A stretch of 64,000 bases of DNA from an uncultured Roseburia sp. GTDB taxonomy: Bacteria > Bacillota > Clostridia > Lachnospirales > Lachnospiraceae. The notes below the pieces were generated by a model. It made no database searches. It was not told the origin of the DNA and was given only the letters and a program-made list of their open reading frames with translations. Shown here one piece after another: positions 1-8,864 of the stretch (position 1 is the first letter of the stretch; each line of letters opens with the position of its first letter). The stretch is taken from the NCBI GenBank assembly GCA_947383215.1, contig CANDCP010000005.1:51152-115151 (forward strand), written 5' to 3'. Made by a program: the position numbers and the translations under genes.

Positions 1-1
1 C

Positions 2-799
2 ATTTTGTCGGAAGCAAAGATTGATAATCCGGATCTGGACGCATGGTATCTTTTGCAGATGGTGTGTAAAATAGAGAGGAGCTTTTTTTATCTTCACGAG
101 GAAGAAGAATTGAAAGCGGAGGAGCAGAGGGAATATGAGATTGCGTTAAAAAAGCGGGCGGAGCATGTTCCGTTACAGTATATTGTCGGAGCGCAGGAAT
201 TTATGGGGCTTTCGTTTAAGGTAAATTCAAATGTGCTGATTCCAAGACAGGATACGGAGACGCTTGTCGGGGAGGCGCTGAAAGTCTGTGAAAGCGGAAT
301 GAGGGTGCTCGATCTTTGCACCGGTTCCGGCTGCGTCATCATAAGTCTGCAAAAAAACGCTCCCGGAATTGTTGCGACGGCGAGCGATATATCGAAGCAG
401 GCTCTCTTGGTGGCAAAGGAAAACGGAAAAATGCATGAAGCGGACGTTGAGTGGGTGCGCAGCGATTTGTTTGACAATATTGCGGGTACTTATGATTTGA
501 TTGTTTCAAATCCGCCGTATATTCCGACGTCAACGATTTCCGAATTAATGCCGGAGGTGCGGGATTTTGAGCCGTTTGACGCTTTGGACGGCCGCGAGGA
601 CGGTCTGTATTTTTATCGGGAAATTGTTGAGAAAAGCCGGGAATATCTGAATCAGGGAGGATATCTTTTTTTTGAGATAGGATGCGATCAGGGGGAGGCC
701 GTGTCTTCTCTGATGGAGGAAAACGGGTTTGCGGAGGTAGAAATTATAAAGGATCTGTCCCATCTGGACAGGGTAGTGAAAGGAAAGAAATATGTTTGA
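2..799 (+). CDS. prmC: Release factor glutamine methyltransferase PrmC, 5' end cut by the window
   Basis: Class I SAM-dependent methyltransferase that methylates the GGQ glutamine of RF1/RF2 in the cytoplasm. Seen: a helical N-terminal domain, the PrmC signature VLIPRQDTE, a SAM-binding [10 protein letters not shown] loop, and the catalytic NPPY motif (SNPPYIP). The reading frame is open to the left edge. The TTG at position 5 is probably not the start, because the family normally has about 15 more residues before the LDAWYLL segment, so the gene begins upstream of the window. The stop overlaps the prfA start by 8 bases, the usual coupling of this enzyme with its substrate RF1. Confidence 0.95.
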   Translation: MLSEAKIDNPDLDAWYLLQMVCKIERSFFYLHEEEELKAEEQREYEIALKKRAEHVPLQYIVGAQEFMGLSFKVNSNVLIPRQDTETLVGEALKVCESGMRVLDLCTGSGCVIISLQKNAPGIVATASDISKQALLVAKENGKMHEADVEWVRSDLFDNIAGTYDLIVSNPPYIPTSTISELMPEVRDFEPFDALDGREDGLYFYREIVEKSREYLNQGGYLFFEIGCDQGEAVSSLMEENGFAEVEIIKDLSHLDRVVKGKKYV

Positions 800-1868
800 T
801 AAATTAGAGGACTTGCTGATTCGTTATGAGGAGCTTATGAGCGAGCTGAGCGAGCCGGAAGTGGCGAATGACCCGAACCGATTCCGCAGGCTCATGAAAG
901 AGCAGAGCGATTTGACGCCGATTGTTGAGGCTTATAAAGAATATAAGCAGAACAGACAAAATATTGAGGATTCCCTTGCGCTTTTAGAGGAAGAGACGGA
1001 CGAGGAGATGCGGGAGCTTGCAAAAGAAGAGTTGAACGATTCCAAGGCGAAGGTGGAAGAGCTTCAGGAGCGGCTGAAAATTTTGTTGCTCCCGAAGGAT
1101 CCAAATGACGATAAAAATGTGATTGTGGAGATTCGCGCCGGCGCGGGCGGGGACGAGGCCGCTTTATTTGCCGCCGAAATTTACCGCATGTATGTGCATT
1201 ACGCCGACAACAGGCGCTGGAAGGTTGAGCTGATGGAGTGCGAAGAAATCGGGATCGGCGGTATGAAAAGCGTTACGTTTATGATTACCGGACAGGGAGC
1301 CTATTCGGTGATGAAATATGAATCCGGTGTGCACCGCGTGCAGCGCGTTCCGGAGACGGAGTCCGGCGGCCGTATCCATACATCTACCATCACGGTTGCA
1401 GTGATGCCGGAGGCGGAGGATGTCGATATTCAGATTGATGAGAAGGATATTCGCATTGATGTTATGCGCGCGTCCGGAAACGGCGGCCAGTGCGTCAATA
1501 CAACGGATTCCGCGGTTCGCCTGACGCATTATCCGACCGGTATCGTCATTTACAGCCAGACCGAGAAATCACAGCTTCAAAATAAGGAGAAGGCGTTTGC
1601 ATTGCTGCGCGCAAAGCTTTACGATATGGAGTGCCAGAAGCAGCATGACGCGGAGGCGGAGGCGAGAAGAAGCCAGATCGGAACGGGGGATCGCTCCGAG
1701 AAAATCCGCACCTACAATTTTCCGCAGGGACGCGTTACGGATCACAGAATTAAATTGACTTTGTATAAAATTGATGAAATTATGAACGGGGCGATTCAGG
1801 AAATTTTAGATGCGCTGATTGCAGCCGACCAGGCGGCGAAGCTGGCGAATATGAGCGAGAGCGCTTGA
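792..1868 (+). CDS. prfA: Peptide chain release factor 1
   Basis: Class I release factor that reads UAA and UAG and triggers peptidyl-tRNA hydrolysis. The 358-residue length is normal. Domain 2 has the RF1-type P-x-T stop-codon reader as PET (in [14 protein letters not shown]), not the SPF of RF2. The catalytic loop reads [19 protein letters not shown] is intact, but the flanking residues differ from the common GAGGQHVN. It overlaps prmC by 8 bases and is followed by a hairpin terminator, so prmC-prfA end one transcription unit. Confidence 0.97.
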   Translation: MFDKLEDLLIRYEELMSELSEPEVANDPNRFRRLMKEQSDLTPIVEAYKEYKQNRQNIEDSLALLEEETDEEMRELAKEELNDSKAKVEELQERLKILLLPKDPNDDKNVIVEIRAGAGGDEAALFAAEIYRMYVHYADNRRWKVELMECEEIGIGGMKSVTFMITGQGAYSVMKYESGVHRVQRVPETESGGRIHTSTITVAVMPEAEDVDIQIDEKDIRIDVMRASGNGGQCVNTTDSAVRLTHYPTGIVIYSQTEKSQLQNKEKAFALLRAKLYDMECQKQHDAEAEARRSQIGTGDRSEKIRTYNFPQGRVTDHRIKLTLYKIDEIMNGAIQEILDALIAADQAAKLANMSESA

Positions 1869-1930
1869 GAATCATGTTTTAAGTGGGGATTTGGAAAATT
1901 TAGAATGAGTGAGAATGAAATAAAAACGGA

Positions 1931-1970
1931 AAAAGACGGTCATGGACAGATTCATCGACTGTCTTTTTTG
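1931..1970 (+). terminator. Intrinsic terminator after prfA
   Basis: AAAAGACGGTC (1931-1941) pairs with GACTGTCTTTT (1957-1967) with one G-T pair. The 3' arm runs directly into a T-rich tract to about 1975. It lies 63 bases after the prfA stop. Confidence 0.8.
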
Positions 1971-2079
1971 TTTTTAGGGTTTTATGGTGGCACTGTACTC
2001 CCTGTTTGGGCAACATGGTTGTATGCATAGCCCCTGCCGAAAGTGTTTGATTTTTTTGTTGTGGGGATATTGGGCGGTG

Positions 2080-2088
2080 TGGTATACT
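2080..2088 (+). promoter_or_regulatory. Extended -10 promoter candidate for the 78-residue gene
   Basis: TGGTATACT is an extended -10 (TGnTATACT), 37 bases before the ATG at 2126. No convincing -35 was found, so this is weak. Confidence 0.35.
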
Positions 2089-2125
2089 TACTGTAAAATA
2101 TAAAAAAATACAGGGAAGTTTTTGT

Positions 2126-2362
2126 ATGTTTGAAAGGTTAACATGGGAGGAGATTCAGGAAAAATACCAAGACCAATGGGTTGGGCTTGTTGATGTAAAA
2201 TATGTAGATGATGATGGTATATCTATTGAGTCAGCAGTTATAAAATATTTGGATAAAACAAAAAGTGAATTAACGGTGAAGGCATTAAATGGAGAAATTG
2301 TTTCGAGGTATACAACGCCTGATCATATTTTTCAATTGGGAATGTTGGGGGTATTGCGATGA
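2126..2362 (+). CDS. Small acidic protein of unknown function (78 aa)
   Basis: I do not recognise this family with confidence. The protein starts with FERLTWEEIQEKYQDQWVGL. The tryptophan-rich WEEI...DQWVGLVDV opening and later beta-rich part resemble small standalone proteins sometimes found beside toxin-antitoxin-like or protease-like genes; that resemblance is only an impression. There is no signal peptide, membrane segment or cysteine. Its stop overlaps (ATGA) the start of a very short ribbon-helix-helix-like reading frame, so the two look translationally coupled. A+T content is higher than in neighbouring housekeeping genes, which would fit acquired DNA. Confidence 0.6.
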   Translation: MFERLTWEEIQEKYQDQWVGLVDVKYVDDDGISIESAVIKYLDKTKSELTVKALNGEIVSRYTTPDHIFQLGMLGVLR

Positions 2363-2415
2363 AACAATTTACGTTAAGACTTGATAAAAAACTGAAGCGG
2401 TTGTTAGAACAATGA
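2359..2415 (+). pseudogene. Truncated ribbon-helix-helix (CopG/Arc-like) remnant, 18 codons
   Basis: ATG at 2359 overlaps the previous stop as ATGA. The 18-residue product MKQFTLRLDKKLKRLLEQ has the alternating beta strand (QFTLRLD) and start of helix 1 typical of RHH DNA-binding proteins, then stops where a full protein would run for 25-60 more residues. I could not find a clear continuation in the other two frames. It may be the decayed end of an RHH antitoxin or regulator, or a genuine micro-ORF. Confidence 0.4.
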
Positions 2416-2597
2416 AATTATGACAATATTTGGAGAAAATGATTGAGATTATTCTGCGCCGTGTGTATTTTATATAAGCTCTGATGCATAAACAGAGGTT
2501 TGTTATGTATACGAAATGGGGTATGGCTGTGTTTAAAATGAAAAAACATAGTCGAAGACGGTTTTACCGATAGAACGCTAGGAAGGCAGGGTGTGTA

Positions 2598-3590
2598 ATG
2601 AAAAAGAATAAAAAATACTTTTGGCTTGCCGGTCTTTTTGCAATGGCGCTGGCCGCCGTATGGAGCGCGTCGCCCGTTTATGCAAAAAAGCTTCCGGCAT
2701 TGAAGGTGAAGGGGACCAAGCTTGTGAATTCCAAGGGGAAGCCGGTGCAGTTGAAGGGCGTCAGTACGCACGGGCTTTCCTGGTTTCCGGAATATGTAAA
2801 TCAGGATGCGTTTACCCATATGAAGAAAAAATGGAAAATCAACGCGGTGCGTCTTGCGCTTTATACCGGCGAGTACAACGGTTATTGTACGGGGGATGAA
2901 GAAAACCGCAAGGCGTTGGAGAAGCGGATCGACGACGGCGTGCGCTATGCAACGAAGGCAGGGCTTTACGTTATCATAGACTGGCATATTTTAAGCGACG
3001 GCAATCCCGAAACATATGAAAAACAATCGCTCGCCTTTTTTAAGAAGATTGCGTCAAAATATAAAAAGCATACGAATGTGCTCTATGAGATCTGCAATGA
3101 ACCAAACGGAGGAACGTCCTGGGATACGATAAAAAAATACGCCAAAAAGGTGATAAAGGCAATTCGGGCGCGGGATAAGAACGCCGTTATCTTAATCGGC
3201 ACGCCAAATTGGTCGCAGGATGTCGACATTGCGGCCGAAAGCCCGATAAAAGGCTATAAGAATCTGATGTATGTCCTGCATTTTTATGCGGGAACTCACG
3301 GGGAATGGATGCGTGAAAAGGCTCGGGCGGCTCTGGAAAAGGGGCTTCCGCTCTTTGTCTCGGAATTTGGAATCTCGGATGCGTCCGGCAATGGGGGCCT
3401 GAATAAAAAAGAGGGAACGGAATGGCTCAAATTTCTGCGGAATAATAAGATCAGCTATATCGGATGGAACCTTTCCAATAAGGACGAGAGCTCTGCTTTG
3501 ATAAAGAGCTCCTGTAAGAAGACTTCAGGGTGGAAGAGCAAACATCTTACGCCTTGGGGAAAGTGGCTTTTAAAGCAATTTAAAAAATAA
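2598..3590 (+). CDS. Secreted glycoside hydrolase family 5 (endoglucanase-like)
   Basis: A retaining beta-glycanase of the (beta/alpha)8 GH5 fold, probably acting on cellulose or a related beta-glucan outside the cell. The signal peptide is K-rich with a hydrophobic core and an AspValTyrAla-Lys type cut near residue 29. The catalytic domain fills the rest. The acid/base is Glu168 in ICNEPNG, the nucleophile is Glu256 in FVSEFG, and VIIDWH and VLHFYAG are also typical. The length of 330 matches a bare catalytic domain without a binding module, resembling subfamily GH5_2. The exact substrate cannot be read from the sequence. It converges on a DUF305 gene across a shared hairpin. Confidence 0.9.
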   Translation: MKKNKKYFWLAGLFAMALAAVWSASPVYAKKLPALKVKGTKLVNSKGKPVQLKGVSTHGLSWFPEYVNQDAFTHMKKKWKINAVRLALYTGEYNGYCTGDEENRKALEKRIDDGVRYATKAGLYVIIDWHILSDGNPETYEKQSLAFFKKIASKYKKHTNVLYEICNEPNGGTSWDTIKKYAKKVIKAIRARDKNAVILIGTPNWSQDVDIAAESPIKGYKNLMYVLHFYAGTHGEWMREKARAALEKGLPLFVSEFGISDASGNGGLNKKEGTEWLKFLRNNKISYIGWNLSNKDESSALIKSSCKKTSGWKSKHLTPWGKWLLKQFKK

Positions 3591-3627
3591 AATATACTGG
3601 CTCGATGGCGTCATTGAGCTAAGATTC

Positions 3628-3690
3628 CGGGCGGGATTGTCATGCGGCGGACGGAAAGCGCCGCATGGCGATCCTGCCCGCTTTATTTTT
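3628..3690. terminator. Strong bidirectional hairpin between GH5 and DUF305 genes
   Basis: GGGCGGGATTGTCATGCGGCG (about 3629-3649) faces CGCCGCATGGCGATCCTGCCC (about 3659-3679). They pair over about 21 positions with a few mismatches or wobbles. A T-rich run (CTTTATTTTT) follows on the plus strand. It lies between two convergent stops. Confidence 0.75.
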
Positions 3691-4262
3691 CATGAGCAGT
3701 CCATGTATTGCAGGAGATGCTGCATTTTTATTACGCCGCGCTGCTGTGAAATAATAATCGCGTTCAGAATCGGTTTCAGGTTGGGACAGATCGGGTATTG
3801 CAGGGCGGTTTCCGACATTTCTATGGCGCCCATATGGTGCGGAATCATTTCCCACATAAAATCGCAGTTGATATTATTTGCGGCGCGGGCGCATTTCATG
3901 TTAGAAAACATATCCTGCATAATTTCGTTGATACTGTGCTGATACAGCCATAGATCCTGGTCTGAGTTTTGAAAATTTTCACATGAGAGTTCGATCTCGC
4001 GCATATTTTTGATGCTTTTCGTCTGTTCTTCGACAATGCCGGAAGCAATGATTTCAATCGGCTTGCTGTTTGTATATTTTAGAATGTTCTGCGACATCTC
4101 AATTGCCGCCTGATGATGCGGGATCATCTGTGTTATAAAATTGTGAGAGATGCTGTCTGTCAGGTCGGCGCTTCTCATGTTTTGAATCATTTTTTCTAAG
4201 ATAGAGCCGTAATAATCGAGATAAATTCGTGCGGAATTATGAAGTTTATTTTGTCTGTGCAT
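3690..4262 (-). CDS. Tandem DUF305 protein
   Basis: Two copies of the DUF305 helical unit, each with the MIPHH..AIEMS signature: FITQMIPHHQAAIEMSQ in the first half and FMWEMIPHHMGAIEMSE in the second. In this ferritin-like family the His/Met pattern suggests metal binding, with copper-related roles proposed for some members. No signal peptide or membrane segment is visible, so this version appears cytoplasmic, unlike many secreted relatives. 190 residues is about two units. It lies alone on the minus strand between two secreted glycosidases. A GGAGG-like ribosome site is visible just before the ATG (plus strand 4265-4275). Confidence 0.85.
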   Translation of the reverse strand: MHRQNKLHNSARIYLDYYGSILEKMIQNMRSADLTDSISHNFITQMIPHHQAAIEMSQNILKYTNSKPIEIIASGIVEEQTKSIKNMREIELSCENFQNSDQDLWLYQHSINEIMQDMFSNMKCARAANNINCDFMWEMIPHHMGAIEMSETALQYPICPNLKPILNAIIISQQRGVIKMQHLLQYMDCS

Positions 4263-4453
4263 AATACGCCTCCTTTATTTTATTATATGGCGCAAAGAAC
4301 AAAAGGGTGCGGTGCGTCCGGTTGTTGGAAGAGCACAAAAAAAGTCTAAAAAAACCAAAGAAATTCAAACGGAGGCGATAAATTAATGATATAATGGAAA
4401 AGGCAAATTGAAGACGCTGAAATGAAATCAGGAGAGGGATAAACGAAGAAAGG

Positions 4454-7400
4454 ATGTTTGGGATGGTGAAGCATAAGTGGAAGAAGTTATTGGCAGGTCT
4501 GCTTGCGGCAGCAATTACAGTCGGAGGAAATCATGTTGTTTTTCCGGCGCATGCAAAAGATGCCGGGACGCAGGATAGAAAAGCGCAGACGTTACAGGCG
4601 AACGAAACGTCAAAGGGCGCGGCGGTCGCAAGACCGGGAGAAAATGTATCGGGGATCAAGCTTCCGGACGGATATTACAATCGAAAAGTGGTGGGTTATT
4701 TTCCGAACTACGCAATTAATTCGGACGCGCACGATCACTTTTCAATTGTGGATTTGCAGTGGGACAAACTGACGCACGTACAGTATGCGTTTGTAGTTGC
4801 GGACGAGAATACATTTGAGATGAAGGCCAGCGATCAGGAAAATGATCTGGAGAATAAATTTGAGGACAGAGAATTTTATCATAAGGGCGAGAAGATTGAA
4901 ATGGACGAAAGTCTTGGCTATTACGGACAGTTTAATCTGATGCACACAATGATGGAAAAGTATCCAGACGTGACGGTTCTGGCGTCGACAGGCGGATGGG
5001 CGGCTTCACGTTCTCTGTGGCTGGTGACGGATTCCGAGGCAAATATGCGTAAATTTGCGTCTTCGGCGGTGGAATTTGTCCGAAAATACGGATTTGACGG
5101 AATTGATATTGACTTTGAATTTCCTTCAGAGACATCCGGTTCGGGAAATCCCGGGGATTTTGATTTGTCGGAAAGCAGAAGGAGCGGCATATCGGACCGC
5201 TATACGCAGCTGATCAGGATCCTTCGGGAGACCTTTGATGCCGCGGCAAAAGAGGACGGTAAATATTACTGGGTAACGTCGGCAGTATCGGCGTCTTCCT
5301 GGGTTCTTGGCGGACAGACAAATTCTGATTTCCTGGATTATCTGGATTTTGTTTCGATCATGTCCTACGACTATCACGGCGGATGGAACGCGTATGTGGA
5401 AAATCAGGCGAATCTCTATCCGGATCCGGCAGATACCGAGACGAAACAGATGGCGCTTCCGACATTGGGGTTTGACTGGTCCTATAAATATTACAGAGGA
5501 AAGATTCATTCGGAAAAGATTTTGATGGGCGTTCCGTACTATACCCGGGGATGGTCGAATGTCTCCGGCGGCGACGGAACGGGACTGCACGGTACGTCGA
5601 ACACGCCTGCGACCGGAAATGAAAACATCTGGTGCGACCTTGATACCAATGAAAAGGAAGTCCCGGCGGGCGCAAACCCTCTGTGGCACGTGATGAATCT
5701 GATGAAAGAAGACGCAAACTACGAGGAAGTCTGGGACGACGTCGGAAAGGTGCCGCATATCTGGAACAGCGCGACAAAGACGTTTTTAACTTACGAAAAT
5801 ACGCGCTCCGTTCAGGAGAGGATTCATTATGTAGAGGAAAATAATCTTGGAGGCGTGCTGATCTGGGTTATGCACGGGGATTATGACTATGATGAAGCGG
5901 CAGGGAAATACGTGGTCGGCGACACCTTGACAACGATGTTCCATGATCAGTTTGCGTCTATGGACGCGGCGCAGATTACCTCCGATATTGATCTGAATGG
6001 AACGCCGCTCGATTTTAGCGTTGATTTCGGGGGGAAATATGACCACCCGAATTATACATACTTGATTAAAGTGACAAATAATACGAAGGAAGAGATACCG
6101 GCCGGCTGGACACTGACCTTTGATCTGCCGAATTCGGCCGTATTTACAAGCTCCTGGGGCGGAACGTATTCGGTAGAACAGAGCGCGAAGCGCGAGTTTT
6201 CGACGGTCAGCCTCAGCGCGGGCGAGTGGCAGGCGCTTGGCGCAGGCGAGAGCGTCGAGCTGCAGGGGATGATAAAACTGAATTTTGCGGGAGCCAAGAA
6301 TTTTAAGCTAAACGGACAGCCGATGAAATCCGCGGTAGAGGCGGAAAAGATTCGTCTGGGCCTTGGGGACGGGGAGGTTCCGGTAGTTTCCGTGACGGGG
6401 GTCAGCCTGAATAAAAACATTCTGGAATTAGAAGAGGGGCAGACGGAGCGTCTGACCGCTGTTGTGGCACCGTCAAATGCGAGTAATAAGGGTTTGACGT
6501 GGTCCAGCAGCGAGCCGTCGGTTGCGGCGGTATCTTCCGGCGGAATGGTAACGGCCCAAAAAGAGGGGACGGCGACGATAACGGTAAAGACCGCAGACGG
6601 GGGAAAGAGCGCGTCGTGCGAGGTTACCGTTTCGAAAAAGACACAGGGCGCCGTTGCCGTGGATTCCGTGACAATAGATCCGTCCGAGCTGTCTTTAAAG
6701 GTGGGAGCGGTTGTCACTCTGACGCCGTCCGTTTCTCCGTCGAATGCAAGCAATAAAAAAGTGACATGGACTTCTTCGGACAGGACAGTGGCGTCGGTGG
6801 TAGACGGAACCGTGATAGCGGAGGCGGCGGGAATCGCGGTCATTACGGTTACGACAGAGGACGGAAACAAGACCGCGGAATGTAAGGTGACCGTGTCGGA
6901 AGAGACGTCGTCATCCGTTGCGGTGACAGGGATCACGTTAAATAAATCCGATTTTACCTTGGAGAAGGGCGTATCCGAGAAAATAGAGGCGGTAATTGCG
7001 CCTTTTAACGCGACGAATCAGGAAGTAACCTGGAATTCTTCCGATCTTTCTGTGGCCGTTGTCTCAAAGGACGGCATTGTGACGGCAGTTTCGGTTGGGA
7101 CGGCCGTTATCAGCGCCAAAACGGCTGATGGAGGAAAAGAGGCGTCATGTAAGGTGACCGTGACGGAGAGAGACGCCCAAGCGGTGGCGGTGACGGGAGT
7201 GCGCTTAAATGCGCTGAATTCGAACCTGTCCTGTGGGGAGACAGGTTCACTGACCGCGGTTATTGAGCCGTCGGACGCGACAATTCAAAATGTGTTCTGG
7301 AAGTCTTCCGATCCGGAAACCGTATTTGTATCCTCGGAAGGGTCGCTGCTTGCGAGAAAAGAGGGGACAGTGACAATTACCGTGACGACGGCGGACGGAA

Positions 7401-8743
7401 GCTATAAGGCGGATTGCACGGTTACGGTTGTTCCGCAGGCGGTGACGGGGGTGAGATTAAGCCAGACGCATCTAAGCCTTGCGGAGGGGATTTCCGCAAA
7501 ACTGGCCGCGACGGTTGAGCCGGAAAACGCCAAAAATAAGAGCGTGATTTGGACTTCCACAGATGAAGAGGTGGCAAGCGTGTCTTCGGACGGAATGGTA
7601 ACGGCGCATAAAGCAGGAACGGCGACGATAAAGGCAGTGACAGCGGACGGCGGTAAGGAGGCGGCGTGTCAGGTTGACGTGACGGAGCGGATGCCGGGCA
7701 GCATCGCAGTGACGGGCGTAAGTCTGGATCAAAGCTTTTTGGAACTTAAGGTCGGCGAGCAGGACAAGAAGCTGACGGCGGCGGTGACGCCGGATAACGC
7801 GACATACAGTGAAGTTCTATGGGAAAGCTCCGATAAAAGCGTTGTGTTCGTGAGCGCGCAGGGGCAGTTGATCGCGAGAAAAGCAGGGACGGCGGAAATT
7901 ACGGCGATTACAGCGGACGGCGGAAAGCGGGCTGTCTGTACGGTGACAGTGAGAGAGAAAGAATCTCCGGCGATTAACTATACCGTAAGCTTTGATTCGG
8001 CGGGAGGAAGCGCCGTGGAGTCCCAGACTGTGGCGGCAGGAGCGCGCGTAATTGTTCCGAAGGCTCCGACAAAGGCGGGATATGTATTTGACGGCTGGTA
8101 TTTTGGCACGGCGCCGTACAGTTTTGATACGGCCGTCAGCGGCGATATGGTATTGACGGCAAAATGGAAACTGATACAGACGCAAAAGCAGCCGGTAAAA
8201 GTGAGCGGGATTGCGATCACAGGGCTGTCGAAAAAGATTGCGGCGGGGAAGGCGATTTCGCTGGCCGCGACTGTGGCGCCGGCAAACGCGGCGGATTCTT
8301 CCGTGACATGGGCGGTTAAGAACGTGAAAGATGCGAAATATGTAACCGTAGACGCAAAGAGCGGCCTTGTAAAGACAAAGAAGGCCGGAAAAAATAAAAC
8401 GGTAACCATAACTGCGACGGCAAACGACGGCAGCGGCGTTAAGGCGGAATATAAGATTAAGCTTATGCCAAAGGCCGTGAAAAAGATTACGTTAAAAGCG
8501 TCGGCGAGCGCGGTTAAGGCGGGAAAGAAGGTAAAGATAAAGGCTGTCGTCGCACCGTCCGTCTCTTCCAAAAAGATAAATAAAAAATTAAAATGGACCA
8601 GCAGCAATCCGGATTATGCGGTTGTCAGCGCGAAGGGAATCGTAAAAACAAAAAAGGCGGGAAAAGGAAAAAGCGTAAAGATTACGGCGGCGGCTACGGA
8701 TGGCAGTAATAAGAAAAAAGTTATAAAGATAAAAATAAAATAG
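4454..8743 (+). CDS. Secreted multidomain GH18 chitinase-like protein with Ig-like repeats
   Basis: Large exported GH18 enzyme that probably cleaves chitin or another GlcNAc-containing polymer. In order: signal peptide (about 1-34, ending HVVFPAHA); GH18 barrel (about 70-505) with the DxxDxDxE motif at 215-222 (DGIDIDFE, catalytic Glu222); a beta-sandwich resembling a carbohydrate-binding module (about 510-625, with VTNNTKEEIPAGWTL); six Big_2 Ig-like repeats starting near residues 643, 732, 820, 908, 994 and 1083; one InlB/Listeria-Bacteroides beta-grasp repeat (about 1174-1240, AGYVFDGWYF); two more divergent, lysine-rich Ig-like domains (about 1247-1429). There is no LPxTG sorting signal. 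The repeats likely extend the catalytic part or attach it to wall or substrate. Confidence 0.92.
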   Translation: MFGMVKHKWKKLLAGLLAAAITVGGNHVVFPAHAKDAGTQDRKAQTLQANETSKGAAVARPGENVSGIKLPDGYYNRKVVGYFPNYAINSDAHDHFSIVDLQWDKLTHVQYAFVVADENTFEMKASDQENDLENKFEDREFYHKGEKIEMDESLGYYGQFNLMHTMMEKYPDVTVLASTGGWAASRSLWLVTDSEANMRKFASSAVEFVRKYGFDGIDIDFEFPSETSGSGNPGDFDLSESRRSGISDRYTQLIRILRETFDAAAKEDGKYYWVTSAVSASSWVLGGQTNSDFLDYLDFVSIMSYDYHGGWNAYVENQANLYPDPADTETKQMALPTLGFDWSYKYYRGKIHSEKILMGVPYYTRGWSNVSGGDGTGLHGTSNTPATGNENIWCDLDTNEKEVPAGANPLWHVMNLMKEDANYEEVWDDVGKVPHIWNSATKTFLTYENTRSVQERIHYVEENNLGGVLIWVMHGDYDYDEAAGKYVVGDTLTTMFHDQFASMDAAQITSDIDLNGTPLDFSVDFGGKYDHPNYTYLIKVTNNTKEEIPAGWTLTFDLPNSAVFTSSWGGTYSVEQSAKREFSTVSLSAGEWQALGAGESVELQGMIKLNFAGAKNFKLNGQPMKSAVEAEKIRLGLGDGEVPVVSVTGVSLNKNILELEEGQTERLTAVVAPSNASNKGLTWSSSEPSVAAVSSGGMVTAQKEGTATITVKTADGGKSASCEVTVSKKTQGAVAVDSVTIDPSELSLKVGAVVTLTPSVSPSNASNKKVTWTSSDRTVASVVDGTVIAEAAGIAVITVTTEDGNKTAECKVTVSEETSSSVAVTGITLNKSDFTLEKGVSEKIEAVIAPFNATNQEVTWNSSDLSVAVVSKDGIVTAVSVGTAVISAKTADGGKEASCKVTVTERDAQAVAVTGVRLNALNSNLSCGETGSLTAVIEPSDATIQNVFWKSSDPETVFVSSEGSLLARKEGTVTITVTTADGSYKADCTVTVVPQAVTGVRLSQTHLSLAEGISAKLAATVEPENAKNKSVIWTSTDEEVASVSSDGMVTAHKAGTATIKAVTADGGKEAACQVDVTERMPGSIAVTGVSLDQSFLELKVGEQDKKLTAAVTPDNATYSEVLWESSDKSVVFVSAQGQLIARKAGTAEITAITADGGKRAVCTVTVREKESPAINYTVSFDSAGGSAVESQTVAAGARVIVPKAPTKAGYVFDGWYFGTAPYSFDTAVSGDMVLTAKWKLIQTQKQPVKVSGIAITGLSKKIAAGKAISLAATVAPANAADSSVTWAVKNVKDAKYVTVDAKSGLVKTKKAGKNKTVTITATANDGSGVKAEYKIKLMPKAVKKITLKASASAVKAGKKVKIKAVVAPSVSSKKINKKLKWTSSNPDYAVVSAKGIVKTKKAGKGKSVKITAAATDGSNKKKVIKIKIK

Positions 8744-8790
8744 GCAAAATACAGCGGGAAAACGAACCGTCCTAACAATTGTTTTTACAA

Positions 8791-8819
8791 TGGACAAAAA
8801 CGTATTTATCTATTATAAT
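8791..8819 (+). promoter_or_regulatory. Sigma-A type promoter for the Hpt gene
   Basis: TGGACA (8791-8796), 17-base spacer, TATAAT (8814-8819). It lies 45 bases before the ATG of the Hpt protein, after a run without a clear terminator for the chitinase gene. It probably starts transcription of the signalling block. Confidence 0.75.
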
Positions 8820-8864
8820 AAAAATGTTCATGTGAATAAAAACAATTAGAAAGAAGGGCAGGAT

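Noticed and set aside
2418-2987. Minus-strand open frame of 189 codons across the GH5 start
   Set aside because: It overlaps the GH5 signal peptide and promoter region and has no domain or ribosome site.
4356-4395. Sigma-28-like site (CAAA-N14-GGCGATAA) and TATAAT before the GH18 gene
   Set aside because: The -35 is not TAAA, and the TATAAT has no -35 at a proper distance. The evidence is not good enough to call a promoter class.
5126-5758. Open frame of 210 codons antisense to the GH18 catalytic domain
   Set aside because: No recognisable domain and no start context; it overlaps the conserved catalytic barrel.
6052-6936. Long open frame on the minus strand (294 codons) inside the GH18 gene
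   Set aside because: It is the mirror of the repetitive Big_2 coding region. The plus-strand protein has clear domains, and the minus-strand one is low complexity with no ribosome site.
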